Source: Manduca sexta | Lineage: Eukaryota > Arthropoda > Insecta > Lepidoptera > Sphingidae | DNA: 64,000 nt | Direction of reading: 5' to 3' | Assembly: GCF_014839805.1 (NCBI RefSeq) | Contig: NC_051118.1 | Span: 7,804,391-7,868,390, forward strand | In this document: in pieces, positions 1 through 11,105 of the stretch | How the letters are laid out: each line of letters begins with the position of its first letter | Position numbering within the stretch: the stretch's first letter is position 1 | Translations under genes and position numbers: made by a program | The notes under the pieces: model-generated | Told to the model about the DNA's origin: nothing | The model's input: only the letters and a program-made list of their open reading frames with translations | Database searches by the model: none

Positions 1-340
1 ACTGCGCTCGTGACCCTCTTAGATAATTTTATAATAATATTAGCTCTGTATTATATACTGTCTCAGGGCCTCCTTTACTACTGAGATGGATTATTCTTTA
101 GTCCACCACGCTCACTGACGGACTGGCAGACTTCATATACCCTCAAAAGATTTATAGAGAGGTTCTCAGGTATGCAGGTTACTTCACGGTGTTATGTTCA
201 TTGTTAAAGCAAGCGATAATTCAAAAAGAATAATCACATAACTTTTGAAAAGTAAGAGGTGCGTGCTCTTGGATTTTGAACCGGCGGAAATTCGTCGTCA
301 TCACTCAACTTTCAACTAGGCTATCGCCGCTTATAGTATA
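1..340 (-). mobile_element. tRNA-derived SINE, family H, cut by window start
   Basis: Read on the minus strand, this stretch has a tRNA-like head near 330-290 (an 'agcctagttg' motif, then a 'ggttcaaaatcc'-like B box) and a tail describing a 'ccagcgtggtgga...cctaatccctctcag' type repeat. Related copies are at 10697-10870 (plus) and 58545-58660 (minus), with a degenerate one at 4888-4995 (plus). No protein is encoded. The left end lies outside the window. Confidence 0.6.
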
Positions 341-1329
341 CTAGCTTTTGCCCGCGGCTCCGCCCGCGTTATAAAGTTTTTCAGGCTAAAGTTTTCCGTT
401 ATAAAAGTAGTAGTTTCCCGGGAGCCTCTCAAACTGTCTCCATACCAAATTTCATCTTAATACGTTGAGTAGTTTTTGAGTTTAACACGTTCAGGCAGAC
501 AGATGCAGCGGGGGACTTTTGTTTTTATAATATATTTTTTAGAACTTTTTAAGAGGAATAATCCCGTCATACATCATTGTTGCATAACTTTAACCGTTTA
601 CGCAGCGCACGCAACGGAAGCTCTCAAAACTAATAATTTTTCCCCGTTTTTGCAACATGTTTCATTACTGCTCTGCTCCGATTGGTCATAGCGTGATGAT
701 ATATAGCCTATAGCACTCCAGGAACAAAGGGCTATCCAACACAAAAAGATTTTTTCATTTCGATCTGATAGTTCCTGAGATTAGCCATTACTGCTCCGCT
801 CCTATTGGTCATAGCGTGATGATATATACCCCATAGTACTCCACCAACAAAGAACTATCCAACACAAAAATATTGTTTCAGTTTGAACCGGTAGTTCCTG
901 AGATTAGCCATTACTGCTCCGCTCCTATTGGTCATAGCGTGATGATATATAGCCTATAGCACTACACTAATAAAGAGCTATCCAACACAAAAAGAATTTT
1001 TCATTTCGAACCGGTAGTTCCTGAGATTAGTCATTACTGCTCCGCTCCTATTGGTCATAGCGTGATGATATATAGCCTATAGCACTCCACGAACAAAGGG
1101 CTATCCAACACAAAAAGAATTTTTCAGTTTGGACCGGTAGTTCCTGAGATTAGCCATTACTGCCCCGCTCCTATTGGGTATAGCGTGATGATATATAGCC
1201 TATAGCACTCGACGAACAAAGGGCTATCCAACGCAAAAAGAATTTTTCAATTTGGACTGGTAGTTCCTGAGATTAGCGCGTTCAAACAAACAAATAAACA
1301 AACTCTTCAGCTTTATATAATAGTATAGA
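341..1329 (-). mobile_element. Non-autonomous Helitron with internal 123-bp tandem array
   Basis: On the minus strand the element starts TCTATACTA and ends in a GC-rich hairpin followed by CTAG. It is flanked by A (340) and T (1330), the A|T insertion expected of Helitrons, and resembles the lepidopteran LEP1-type group. It encodes no Rep/helicase. Its interior holds five tandem units of about 123 bp, starting near 663, 786, 909, 1032 and 1155; each contains 'ccgctcctattggtcatag' and 'ggtagttcctgagattag'. A larger sister copy is at 51639-52818. Confidence 0.75.
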
Positions 1330-1919
1330 TAAAATACTCTATTTGGTATAATTACATAATATCCAACACTCTGGCAACAATTTCCTTATGACAACAATGT
1401 ACAATACTGCTTGGTGACATAAATCGACAACTAAGCGCCTATGGATCGCATATACATCTATCATCTATCCTGGTGGGATATTAATTGTATACGCTCAGAT
1501 AACTACCAGGGTACTAACCTATAGTGTTAGAAGTGCGTCGCGATCTGGGATCAGCCTGTAATTACATCTGGTTTGAAAAAGGCTAGCATGAGTAACTGGT
1601 GATGAAACCATCTCTCATCACTAATCACTCTATTTGGACCCCATTTCGCCTACCATCATGTGCATAGGATTTTGCCTGTTTTAAATAATACTGATGTATC
1701 GCCTAGTTTCAATTAGAAATCACTTAGTAACGCAGTCGCGTAGCCCCGGGCTGTCTAGGCGGTAAAGTTTATTGCTTTTATACAAGTGTTGTGTCATCAC
1801 ATTAGTCATGCAAAGCATTGCCAACTATGACTTCAGACGACATGTTAAAATGTTAAGTATTACTTTATCCGGATTTAGTTCGATTAACCGAATACTGGGC
1901 TAGTAAGTGGACTATTTAG
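1330..1919. other. Gene-free stretch with a degenerate SINE A copy
   Basis: Nothing coding is seen. Roughly 1505-1680 is a heavily mutated plus-oriented copy of repeat family A, shown by 'gcgatctgggatcagcctg' and by 'ttggaccccatttcgcctac'. Confidence 0.4.
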
Positions 1920-2090
1920 GCAAGCGGAATGTCGGACGTCCGCCTACAAGGTGGACGGACGACCTGGCTAAGGTCGCAGGAAGTCGCTGGATGCATGCCG
2001 CTTCTACCAGGTCGACATGGAGATCCTTGGGGGAGGCCTATGTTTAGCAGTGGACTTCCTGTGGCTGAGATGAATGAATGAAAAAAAGTG
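1920..2090 (+). pseudogene. RTE-type LINE reverse transcriptase, extreme C-terminal remnant
   Basis: The plus strand reads NVGRPPTRWTDDLAKVAG, then SLGEAYV and QQW-like residues before the stop. This is the conserved C-terminal tail of RTE-clade endonuclease/reverse transcriptases and matches the better copy at 63390-64000. Only about 50 residues remain and an in-frame stop breaks them. A 'gatgaatgaatgaa' simple tail follows, typical of a severely 5'-truncated LINE. Confidence 0.65.
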
Positions 2091-2285
2091 GACTATTTTA
2101 GTATTTTTTTTAACGGTCGCGGCTTTGAGACCCTACTGCATCTGATGGTAAGTGGAGTGCTCTTCTCTGCTTCTGTGAGCCAATATTGACATTTATGACA
2201 CGGTACAGAGAAGGTCGACGAATTTCTGAATACCTTTACGTCATCCATAACCTGTGAAACGAGTTGCCAGCAAATGTGTACCCTA

Positions 2286-2515
2286 CTCTTTTTTTTTTAA
2301 AGTGCCACTGCACCTGTTGGTAAGCGGAGTGGGGTCCAATAGAATGTCGACTGACGAGAGATGATTACCCCTCGACAGTCGACACAATTATACCGGCCTG
2401 TTTAACCGGATATACACAGGCTGATCCCGAACCGCAGACTTACGTGGACCACTATGTCGGGGTTTAACACCTTGTACGGTAGCAATCAGGGCGGATATAA
2501 AATTTATCCACTAGC
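2286..2515 (-). mobile_element. SINE, family A
   Basis: This copy shares blocks with many others here: 'gactgacgagagatgattac', 'acaggctgatcccg', 'cgggtttaacacct' and a terminal 'ggatataaaa..tatcc'. In the opposite sense it starts with the palindromic ggatata/tatatcc and ends in an 'acttaccatcaggtg'-type tail. No protein is encoded. Confidence 0.6.
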
Positions 2516-2754
2516 AAAACTTCCCCTTGAATTCTTTAAGTGAAACGCGAAGACGTTATCTTTAAACAGTAATGAAATCATATAGGAAATTGTTTAACTG
2601 AATTGTGCTCTAGTTCTAACGCAATAAGATTTACGCAATGAGAACCGATAATACCAATACGAAGTCAGATCACGATGACCCAAGTGAAACATCACTCGCG
2701 CAGACTTTTAATGAATTTTGTGAATTTTCAAACACTCAGGAATGTGTGTAGGTA

Positions 2755-2890
2755 TCATACTTTTTGGCAAAGCTTTCCTGGTAGGCAACAGTTTGGCTGT
2801 GCCTCTGACATTGCAAAGTTTATGGATAGCGGATGCTGTTTATCATCAGGCGGATCGCTTGCTTGTTCGCCTACAAATGTAATAAAAAAA
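2755..2890 (+). mobile_element. Bm1-like SINE tail
   Basis: The segment ends in 'tttatcatcaggcggatcg', 'cgcctacaaatgtaat' and an A-run, the 3' end typical of lepidopteran SINEs. The 113-codon open frame across it (2675-3016) is repeat sequence, not a gene. Confidence 0.5.
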
Positions 2891-3179
2891 TGGCTATCCT
2901 GCCCTCACACCCGTCACTCTAACTTCTCTGACCGAGGATCGGCAGCACGCATAACACCGACCGGTGAAGCTCGGCAATTCTTTAAGCACTTATTAATCCT
3001 AGCTCGCAACAAATAAAATAGGATAGGGAGGAGTTGGAAATATATCCACTTCCCTCCATAGTATAGAAGACAAAATTACTCAAAAGGTATTTTGAATTTT
3101 AATCATAAATATTTACTAGAAAAGCCCGATGTAAAGAACGAAGGATAAACTTGAATGGGTTCTACCATTACAGCTTTAA

Positions 3180-3380
3180 GATTTGATTCGAATAGTATTC
3201 CGGTATGCCTTGCTGAGGTCTTCGATTCCTGGGTCGAGTAAAGTAATATTGCGATTTTATGCTCAGTATCAGCCCGGAGTATTATACCCTGTAAATTTGC
3301 AATAGGTTCTCCCCTCATTAAAAGATCAAACTAGACGAAATGCGTGGTAACACTTCTGCCTACCTCTGAAAAAGCAGAAA
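3180..3380 (+). mobile_element. Degenerate SINE, family C
   Basis: Recognisable pieces in the family order are 'ttcgattcctgggtcgag' (B-box region), 'gctcagtatcagcccgga', then 'tctgcctacctctgaaa' and 'gacgtgatgtaat'. It is much more diverged than the copies at 17461 and 35867. Confidence 0.5.
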
Positions 3381-3565
3381 GACGTGATGTAATGTCAATC
3401 ACGATTAACATAATCACGTGACCAACTTTTCTTCCACAGGATACTCGTCCTGGTTAGATAAAAAGTTATCATAAAACGGCTTTTAATAATTAGGTCCTTT
3501 TTAAATGGATTATCACAGCTTATCCACATCCTAAAAAGGATGTTAAATTAAGGTTATCTTATGAC

Positions 3566-3930
3566 CTTATAACAGTGTTTTTTTTTTGTAAAAGACCAGT
3601 GCAGTCTATCAGTCAGTGCATCAGGATCCCAACTTGTGGATGGGATATTAGGGTCTTCTAGTTTAGCGACTGCAGGGGCCCGCAGGAAAGTTAGGAGAGA
3701 ATATCTGAGAGAGATGTGTGAGGGAAGAATAGGGACCCTCTTAAGATGGGCGGAGCGAAGAAGGACGGGAAATATTCGCCCCTTTTAAACCTCAATGTGA
3801 ATTCACAACTATGAGGTATACACACTATACTGTGTCTAAGGCCGCGACAAATGTCCGCTAGTGCCTGTGCGAGCATTCATTGGAGATCGAGTGCACAAGA
3901 ATGGCCTCGGATGAGTGCCAATATCAATGT
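3566..3930 (-). mobile_element. LINE-like repeat, family K
   Basis: It starts with a poly-T run (a poly-A tail read on the minus strand), then a purine-rich 'aggaaagttaggagaga' block, then 'cctcaatgtgaattcacaac' and 'gcgacaaatgtccgc'. The same order occurs at 45968-46390 and, more diverged, at 55258-55460; 9880-10160 is in the opposite orientation. No intact frame remains. It is probably a 5'-truncated non-LTR retroelement. Confidence 0.5.
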
Positions 3931-5539
3931 TAGGTCCTCATTTACACGGATCGACTTTTCTCCCGTTTGGAAGCTAGAATCATAGGCTATTCCTAGTAAA
4001 TCGATAATATTTTTGTTATCTTTTATTCAATATTCCCGTCTTCAGCCATTAAATCAAGACCATCAAACGCAATTAACTACAAAACTGAGGCAAAAAATAA
4101 ACTATTGAAAGGCCACATCAGATTTATTTTATATTTGCATAATTTTGGCTAAAAATCCATCGTTCGCAGGTGCAAATTGCTTCGAAAATATTCAAATGCG
4201 TCTATTATGTCTTGGCGGATGCTATCATTTTCATCTTTGCCAATATTTTAAAATAATATCTCTTTTCGAAATATATTATTTTTAAAATGCAAATCTTTCA
4301 TGCGAGATATTTCTAATGTATACCTAATTATTCGGAAGGAGCTGAAAGTCAGCGTTATTGCCATAAATAAATAGGAAGTTAGATGTATGATTCAAACGGT
4401 ATGCTCCTACATTGTGGTCTCGTAATCCCTCAATCGACACTTAACCTTCACATATCTAGGATAATAGGTCAAAATTGCATTAACATCAATCAAGAAATTA
4501 AAAATGCTACTCCAATCATCAATCATATTTATTAGTTCGCTCTACTTTCTAAATATAAATATGACAAATTATGGATGACACTCCGTTACTACAACATGTT
4601 ACGTTAGGAGAGACCTTGGAAATTTGTCATTAATGTATCGTACATCTCTAGTGATTAATCATCGATAATTGTCGACCTTGCGGCACCTCACTAGCGACAG
4701 TGACACCTGGTGACGTCACTATGTCTTGATGCATTTAGCTATTCTTAGCCGTGATTTCTCTTGGACCGATGCCAAAATTCCAGTAAAATGGAAAGTGGAT
4801 TTTAATAATTGTTGTAAGAGATAAATAAACGGAACAAATACGCTAAATATTTAAATCATATCTGAAAATTCTTGATAGGAATTTATAAAGTATGCCGACG
4901 CACTAGACAAGCGTCATGGCGTCTTGGACTAAGGCGTAACCGTTTCAGTAGTAGAAGGTCTTGCCCAACAGTGGGACCTATAGAGTTGGTATAATTATTA
5001 ATCTAAAAAAAAATCTACGCTGCCTATCCCATTCCAATGTAGTCTACGCATACTTCGAAAAGAAATTGGCATATTTTTTACATAAATCATGTCTTTATCG
5101 CCAAAGGGGTAAGCAGAAGTGATGCTAGAGCAGCCACTTTTCATCTGTCTTCACTCCCCATATCGCCATATCAGGAACCAATTCAAAACTCCGGACTGAT
5201 TATAAGTAGAAAAAGCTTATAATATATCTCATATATTTATATTTAAAGAAAACTAAAAAAGATACATGCTTTTTATTTCTACTGAACAGTCTAAATAAAA
5301 ATTATTGAAACAGAATTACAATAACACCTGTTGTAATAGTTATACGAAAATAGACCATAATGTCAACGGGCTTTTGATGTAAACATTCGCGTTATAAATA
5401 AAGGAATTAACCTGTATTTAAATTATTAAATATATTTTTGTTGTTATGAGCCTATTTACTCGATAGAGGTCATGTTTATTTAAAAATGTTTTTGAATATC
5501 ACTGAAATAGATTTAATTTTCTTGGATATTATAGGATTG
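3931..5539. other. AT-rich gene-free stretch
   Basis: No exon-like segment, RNA gene or clear transposon was seen, apart from a degenerate SINE H copy (plus, about 4888-4995, with 'cagtagtagaaggtcttgcc'). Confidence 0.4.
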
Positions 5540-5715
5540 GTGGTATGTTGGTGGTAGGATATATTTTATATCCGCCCGGATAGCGACCACCGTACACAAG
5601 GTGCTAAAACCCGCCATAGTGGCCCACGTAAGTGTCGCGGTTCGGGATCAACCAACAAGTCGGCGTAATTGTGTCGACTGCCGAGGGATAATCACGTCTC
5701 GTCAGTCGCTGTCTG
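5540..5715 (+). mobile_element. SINE, family A
   Basis: It starts at 'ggtggtaggatatatttta', continues with 'agcgaccaccgtacac' and 'aaacccgccatagtggccc', and breaks off near 'cgtctcgtcagtcg'. The ggatata...tatatcc terminus is the segment that was amplified at 47583-48350. Confidence 0.65.
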
Positions 5716-5855
5716 CCATTCAGATATCAATACCATCTCAAATGATATCTTAAGTCACACCACGACGGATTTTGACAGCTAAGTTTTGTTTAGTAAACAG
5801 CGCCGATGCTGACAACACGCGCTCAATCAATAGCTCAAGTTTTGTTTATTAATTA

Positions 5856-6139
5856 CTAGCTGACCCGACAATTGTTCTGTCTAACTATGAATTTGAAGTG
5901 CGCATTCTATCAATCGCTGACAATTATTTCAAACAACCGACAGTTATGTAAAATTAAATTAGTGTCGTTAAGTTTTCTTAAATTTTCCAATTTTCCGCGC
6001 ATTTTTTGATTTTTTTCTTTCATAAGAACCTTCTCCTGACAATAAAAAACACAACGAAAAATAATAGTGAAATCGGTCCAGCCGTTCACGCGTGATGGCG
6101 TGACCAAGGGAAATAGGGATTCATTTTTACATATATAGA
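5856..6139 (-). mobile_element. Non-autonomous Helitron, family I
   Basis: On the minus strand it begins TCTATATATG and ends GGGTCAGCTAG, flanked by A (5855) and T (6140). Related copies are at 15384-15802 (minus, interrupted) and 43259-43536 (plus). The shared core contains 'gttcacgcgtgatggcgtg' and 'aagaaccttctcctgacaa'. The small minus-strand frame inside is not a gene. Confidence 0.7.
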
Positions 6140-6844
6140 TTAGTCAGTACTTTAAACGTCTACTTAAAATCTACTCAAAAGTGCGATTAGTTTTTTCAAT
6201 TAGTTCTCATTCACATCCTTTGCCATGCCGGAATAAAAATAAATAAATAACGTCGGGAGAAAACTAAAGTATTAAAACCTCGATAAAATCAGAGAAATAG
6301 TTACATTTTTAATTTTAATAAATAAATAAATAGTATTGTTTTGAATGAGAGTGTAAATGTTTCAGAGTGATCCAGTGCTGCTCGATTTTGGACCGTCGTG
6401 GCTTTCATTCTCTTATTGTTATATTAAAAATATTTATTTAAGTTTTAACTTTAGCGGAATGCACTCAAGCATTTCCTAGTGGTTTTGTAAACAAGGCCAC
6501 GCCTGGCGCCACGCAGAACAAATATTTTTTCTTTACCGTTTTATTTGTATGTAATATTTGTCAGTTGTATTCGAGAGTCTAATATTTATCTTAGTGATGT
6601 TGAGACCAATATAATCTTTATATTGATATTGCTTTGTATCGGTAGTGCTAAGTTGTGAATCGTGAGGTTCTGAGTTCGGTTCCCCGGTCGAAAATATTTT
6701 GTGTGACTTTTTAAATTTGAGAGAGCTTTTTCCGTTGCCTGTTGTAGGGTACTCTTCTTAGAACACATCTTATAGGTACTGGTTGGAATGAGCCTATTTC
6801 CAGGAACATGGAAGTGTTTACCAAACCACAATTTTTTATACCTG
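6140..6844. other. Gene-free stretch
   Basis: Nothing coding is seen. A tRNA-like SINE head fragment ('gaggttctgagttcggttcc') lies near 6660-6690. Confidence 0.35.
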
Positions 6845-7070
6845 CACCGCAATGGATCACCCATTGCACCTGATGGTAAGGAGTAGGGTCCAATAGAATC
6901 TCGACTAAAGAGAGATGACTGCCTCGTTGACACAATTATGCCGGTCTGTTGAAATCGGACATCACAGGCTGATGCCGGAACGCGACACATGTGGGCCACT
7001 ATGGCGGGTTTTAACACGTTGTGTGCGGTGGTCGCTATCCGGGCGGATTTAAAATATATCCTACCACCAG
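6845..7070 (-). mobile_element. SINE, family A
   Basis: It has the family order 'gcacctgatggtaaggag', 'agagagatgactgcc', 'caggctgatgccgg', 'atggcgggttttaacac' and 'tatcctaccaccag'. The overlapping 143-codon minus-strand frame is a by-product of the repeat. Confidence 0.65.
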
Positions 7071-7394
7071 CAAATACATTTTGAACCCTATTAGAAAGAC
7101 AGACAGACCTATATGTAATTATGAGCTGCCGCTAGACAGAGGAAGCGACACGACTTAAATTAGTAATTACGTTATCAATAAAACATTTAACCTTTTCTAA
7201 AAGTCAAATCGAAGCCAACCTCAAATATATTTTAATTAACAAATTAGTAAAATCAGAATTGACCGTGGAGTATATTCTGATAAATGTGGCATTTAATTTT
7301 ATTACCTTGCGAGCTTATGGTAATCCGCCAGGTTATGTACTGATACCAGGCACTTAAACGTGTTTTTTTGTAATCTTTAAGGAGTTTCGTCATA

Positions 7395-7775
7395 TTTACT
7401 GGTCTCTCATATGTGAGAGTCCGCCTGGGTAGGTACCACCGCAATGTCTATTACTGAGGTCAAGCAGCAGTGCATAATCACTGTTGAGTTCCGGTTTGAA
7501 AGACATTGTAGCCAGTGCAACTTCTGGACATAATAAGACTTAACATCTCATGTCTCAGGATGGCGAGCGCAGTGGAATACCGAAACAATACTTTGTAATT
7601 AAAGACATTGGACAGTAGCACAGTAAACAGTAGCACCACCAGGTGCTACACCAAACAATATATTGTAATTAAAGATATTGGATGGTGGTGCTACTGTTTA
7701 TGGGCGGTTGTATCGCTAACCATTAGGCGAACGGTAAGCTCGTCTGGTCATTCAAAGCAATTAAAAAATATATAT
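7395..7775 (+). mobile_element. SINE, family B
   Basis: It runs from 'tctctcatatgtgagagtcc' through 'ggtaggtaccaccgcaatg', 'aaagacattgtagccagtg' and 'atggcgagcgcagtgg' to 'ttatgggcggttg' and an A-rich tail. A local duplication of the 'attgtaattaaagaTattgg' part occurs at 7590-7690. Other copies are at 9440, 15425, 16840, 23873, 26884, 46391 and 54722. Confidence 0.7.
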
Positions 7776-8278
7776 TTTTACGACAATGTCGCTCCATATA
7801 TTCGCTATCAATGGTGTTTCTCACTTCTCATGCTTTAAAATATTTTCTTTAATGACACTGACAATGACAAACTACATACATACATCTATCCCTTAGGGAT
7901 AAGCAGATTCTGGCATACTTCTCTCGCTTCCTCCACCTTCATCAAACTTTTCATGTATTCTCGCCGATTCAGAGTACTTTGGATTTGGCCTATGCTAAGA
8001 AGTCAGATATCTGACATTCGATGGTTTGGTACGGTCGACCCCTACCGGCTCTTCCATCCACATTCGCTTTAATATCATCTTTTTCAGTCTACTACCATCC
8101 ATCTACTCTGAATGCCCAAACCATCTTAGACAAATCATTTAAAATTTAAACAGAAAGAAAAGAAAAAGTATGGTTGCTAAATTGGCTAGCTTAGGGTTGC
8201 TATAGATATTCACGTTTGTTGAAATGTTGCTCATCATGGATTCATAATTTAAAATAAAAATATAGCCTAAAACCTTAA
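7776..8278. other. Gene-free stretch
   Basis: No supported feature. A diverged 'cttcctccaccttcatcaaa'-type retroelement tail may be present near 7870-8130, but I cannot assign it. Confidence 0.3.
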
Positions 8279-8404
8279 GTAGACGGAGCGAGTTCCTTGC
8301 GGCAAGTTTATCGAGGCGAATCTTGCCTAGTCAATGTGTTCAAACGGGGCATTTTTTATATCGTTTCAAATCGCACGTGCGAGAAGAAAAATTGCTCCGT
8401 CTAC
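8279..8404. mobile_element. Short TIR element (MITE)
   Basis: Perfect 11-bp terminal inverted repeats, GTAGACGGAGC at 8279-8289 and GCTCCGTCTAC at 8394-8404, bound a 126-bp non-coding element. I could not define a target duplication. Confidence 0.55.
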
Positions 8405-8663
8405 CTGAGGATTAAATCGAAGCATATGTAATAAATATATGACAGATAACGAATAAAATCCTTGAAATTGTAGTTTAATAACAAGCAATAAAATTAAATG
8501 CAATAGCGTTGTATTAAAAGATGTTTATTTTTCTTAATATCAAAGAAGCTACATTTGCACAGATGGATATTTAGAAATTGTACTACATATTTAATGGCTC
8601 GTAAGTGGGCCACCGTTTGTTTTAGCTTTACTGTTAAAATATGGGTTTATGTTAAATCTGACA

Positions 8664-8706
8664 ACTGCGCAGGCGCAGATATGTTACAAAATGGCGGCGG
8701 CGGGCT
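8664..8706 (+). promoter_or_regulatory. NRF1/Ewg-like and YY1-like motif cluster
   Basis: TGCGCAGGCGCA matches the NRF1/Ewg palindromic consensus, and AAAATGGCGGCGGC about 15 bases downstream resembles a YY1/Pho-type core. They stand out in an AT-rich background. No first exon was recognised next to them, so this is a candidate only. Confidence 0.25.
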
Positions 8707-9066
8707 GTCAATATTTCGTTTTCATGTATTATATGATGAGTGGGTCAAAAATATCGAAAAATATACCTAGATAATATAAATTAACTGTAATCTACGTACA
8801 AATAAAAGATGCTAAGGAAAATAAATATGGTCCTATTAACTTAATCTTGCCGATATTTAAAACTGACAGTTGCTTAAACTAAATAAGGGCCACTTACTTT
8901 CCCAGTATATAAATTCTGTTATGTATTTTCCGGTATTAAAAGTAGTTTATGTGTTTATCTCGGACATGATCTATCTATATGCCAAATTACATCGAAATCT
9001 GTTCAGCGGTTTCCGCGTTTACATAGAAACATCCAATCTTTGCAAATCTTGATATTCGCGAGTTAA

Positions 9067-9111
9067 AATCTACCAAAATCTCGAAGTCTCACTTCGAGAT
9101 TTTGGTAGATT
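9067..9111. repeat. Perfect 21-bp inverted repeat with 3-base loop
   Basis: Arms 9067-9087 and 9091-9111 are exact reverse complements around CTC at 9088-9090. No terminator role is expected in a nuclear genome. A local template-switch duplication is the simplest origin. Confidence 0.85.
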
Positions 9112-9349
9112 CTTCACTTGTCTCAAGCAATTTAAATACCGTATAATAACCGTACAAAGTGCTGCAAAAACTCTACTAAACCGCACCAAACAAATTAACG
9201 ATGATCCTTGGAGTGTACAATATGGTATACAGACTGCGGTTCTTTCAAAACTTGTCGATCTGGTATTCAATTTAAACAGAGAATTTATGTGCAAAAAATG
9301 CAATAAGATTTAAAGGCGCCGTTAGCAGTCTGATACCTAAGATTTAAGA

Positions 9350-9740
9350 CTTTGTATCGGGCTGTGATATTGGGTTTTTCTGTTTAGTGTCAGAGACGGA
9401 ATTTGTGCCCGATTTGAAGATAGGCTCTCCTATCACACTAGTGGTGGTAGGTCTTTCATATGAGAGTCCGCCTGGGTAGGTACCACCGCAATGTCTATTT
9501 CTGCCGTCAAGTAAGTGTGTAGCCACGGTTATGTTCTGGTTTGAAGGACATTGTAGCCAGTGTAGCTACTGGACATAATAAGACTTAATATTTCACGTCT
9601 AAGGATAGCGAGCGCAGTGCAATACTAAACAATACTTTGTAATTCAAGATGTTGGATGGTGCTTTTACTGTTTATGGGCGGTCGTATCGCTTACAGTCAG
9701 GCGAACGCGTCTCGTCATTCAAAGGAATAAAAAAAAATAT
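9350..9740 (+). mobile_element. SINE C fragment joined to SINE B
   Basis: 9350-9438 carries the family C middle ('tgatattgggtttttctg', 'ggaatttgtgcccga'). At about 9440 it passes directly into a full family B copy ('tctttcatatgagagtccgc' to the tail at 9735). This could be an insertion or a composite element. Confidence 0.6.
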
Positions 9741-9879
9741 CATGAGATGGAACATATATGGCGAAAAGTACCCTGGTTACACCCCTAGGGTAATAAAGAC
9801 GTGATATTTTTTTTATATTGACTAGACGAGCAAGTCGCTCGGCTCAATCGTCGAAAAACAGCAGTAACACCACCCGAAC

Positions 9880-10160
9880 GTAATTACGAAGCACTGCGTG
9901 ATGCAATGCCCATGTCACAATGGACCGTGTTCACACTTCACTTTGAAAACTATAAGGGCTCGCGAACATTTCCCATACTTCTCCTCTCCACCTATCCTAA
10001 AAGAAGGGTGCTATCCTTCCCCCACCCTGTCCTCTCCTAAATTCCTTCCTAACTCTCCTCCCAACATTCCTCATCGTACTATCAGGAGGGAGTCTACGTA
10101 TCAAATAGCGGAAATTTGCCCATCAATTCCCACGACACCCCAATTGTAAAACACATTATC
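9880..10160 (+). mobile_element. LINE-like repeat, family K (reverse orientation)
   Basis: This is the reverse complement of the family K body, for example 'gcgaacatttcccatacttc' and the pyrimidine-rich 'ctccacctatcct'. The 83-codon frame here is not a gene. Confidence 0.45.
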
Positions 10161-10696
10161 CTTTAGACTTATTTGGAGCAAAAAAACATATTTCCTTTGG
10201 CTTTTAGATAAAAAAGTTTAACAAAGCTACGGAATACTATGAAATTGTTGACTCTATGCGGGGGTAAAGAGACAGAATACGTTGTAAGAGACATTAGATA
10301 TCAACTCACATAATATTACCTAATAATAACGCCTACAATGTCCTTCAAACCACACATTAAAGGGCGAAGTACAATATTTTCGATCACAACTAAGGAATCT
10401 GTTTGTACAGCCTTGAGCGGACAATTTATAAAAACAATTTATCATTGTGACATCATTTCCTCGTCACTTAAATAAAAATAATCACGTATTGGTAATAATG
10501 CGGTAGTGAAATACCCGTCATTCTTATTCGGAATTTTTCCGTCGACGCACAAGAATTCGTATATAAATAAAGTCTGTCTCAATTGTACAGACTTTCTAAA
10601 GTTTATGATTCGATGTTTCAATCACGTAAAATAGTATTGGATGTTTCTTCTCAGGGTAAAATTTGACCTGAAGTCTGGAATTATGTCCCGTAAATG
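10161..10696. other. Gene-free stretch
   Basis: AT-rich sequence with no supported feature. Confidence 0.35.
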
Positions 10697-10870
10697 GTAA
10701 ATCGTGGATAACTGTATATCTGAGAAGTTCTCTATAGGAATTTTGAGGGTGTGTTTATCAATCCGCACTAGGCCAGCGTGGTGGACGAAGGCCTAATCCC
10801 TCTCAGTAGTAGAGGAGGCCCGGGCAGTGGGACAGTATATAATACAGGGCTGATATTATTATTTTATTAT
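10697..10870 (+). mobile_element. SINE, family H (3' part)
   Basis: It has 'tctgagaagttctctatagg', 'cactaggccagcgtggtgg', 'aatccctctcagtagtagag' and 'gtgggacagtatataataca' in order, ending in a TTATT-rich tail. Same family as 1-340 and 58545-58660. Confidence 0.65.
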
Positions 10871-11105
10871 TATATAATTGGTAAATTACAGTAAACTTCG
10901 TATTAAAATAGACAAGACTTGATACAGTAGCTAAAAATTTAAAAACAACATTTCACTTTGTTTATGTTTCATACACACACCGACTTTCATTTTCGATGTG
11001 GTAGGCAGAGTCGCTACCAGTGCCCTTTTTTTGTGATGCGATAGCAGGCGAGCCTATTACACTTTTCATGCAATTGTTAAAACAATCTAGGCATTTTATA
11101 AGTCA

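Noticed and set aside
2675..3016. 113-codon plus-strand frame
   Set aside because: Most of it is a Bm1-like SINE tail and flanking sequence.
6586..7017. 143-codon minus-strand frame
   Set aside because: It is an incidental frame through a SINE A copy; similar frames occur in the other copies.
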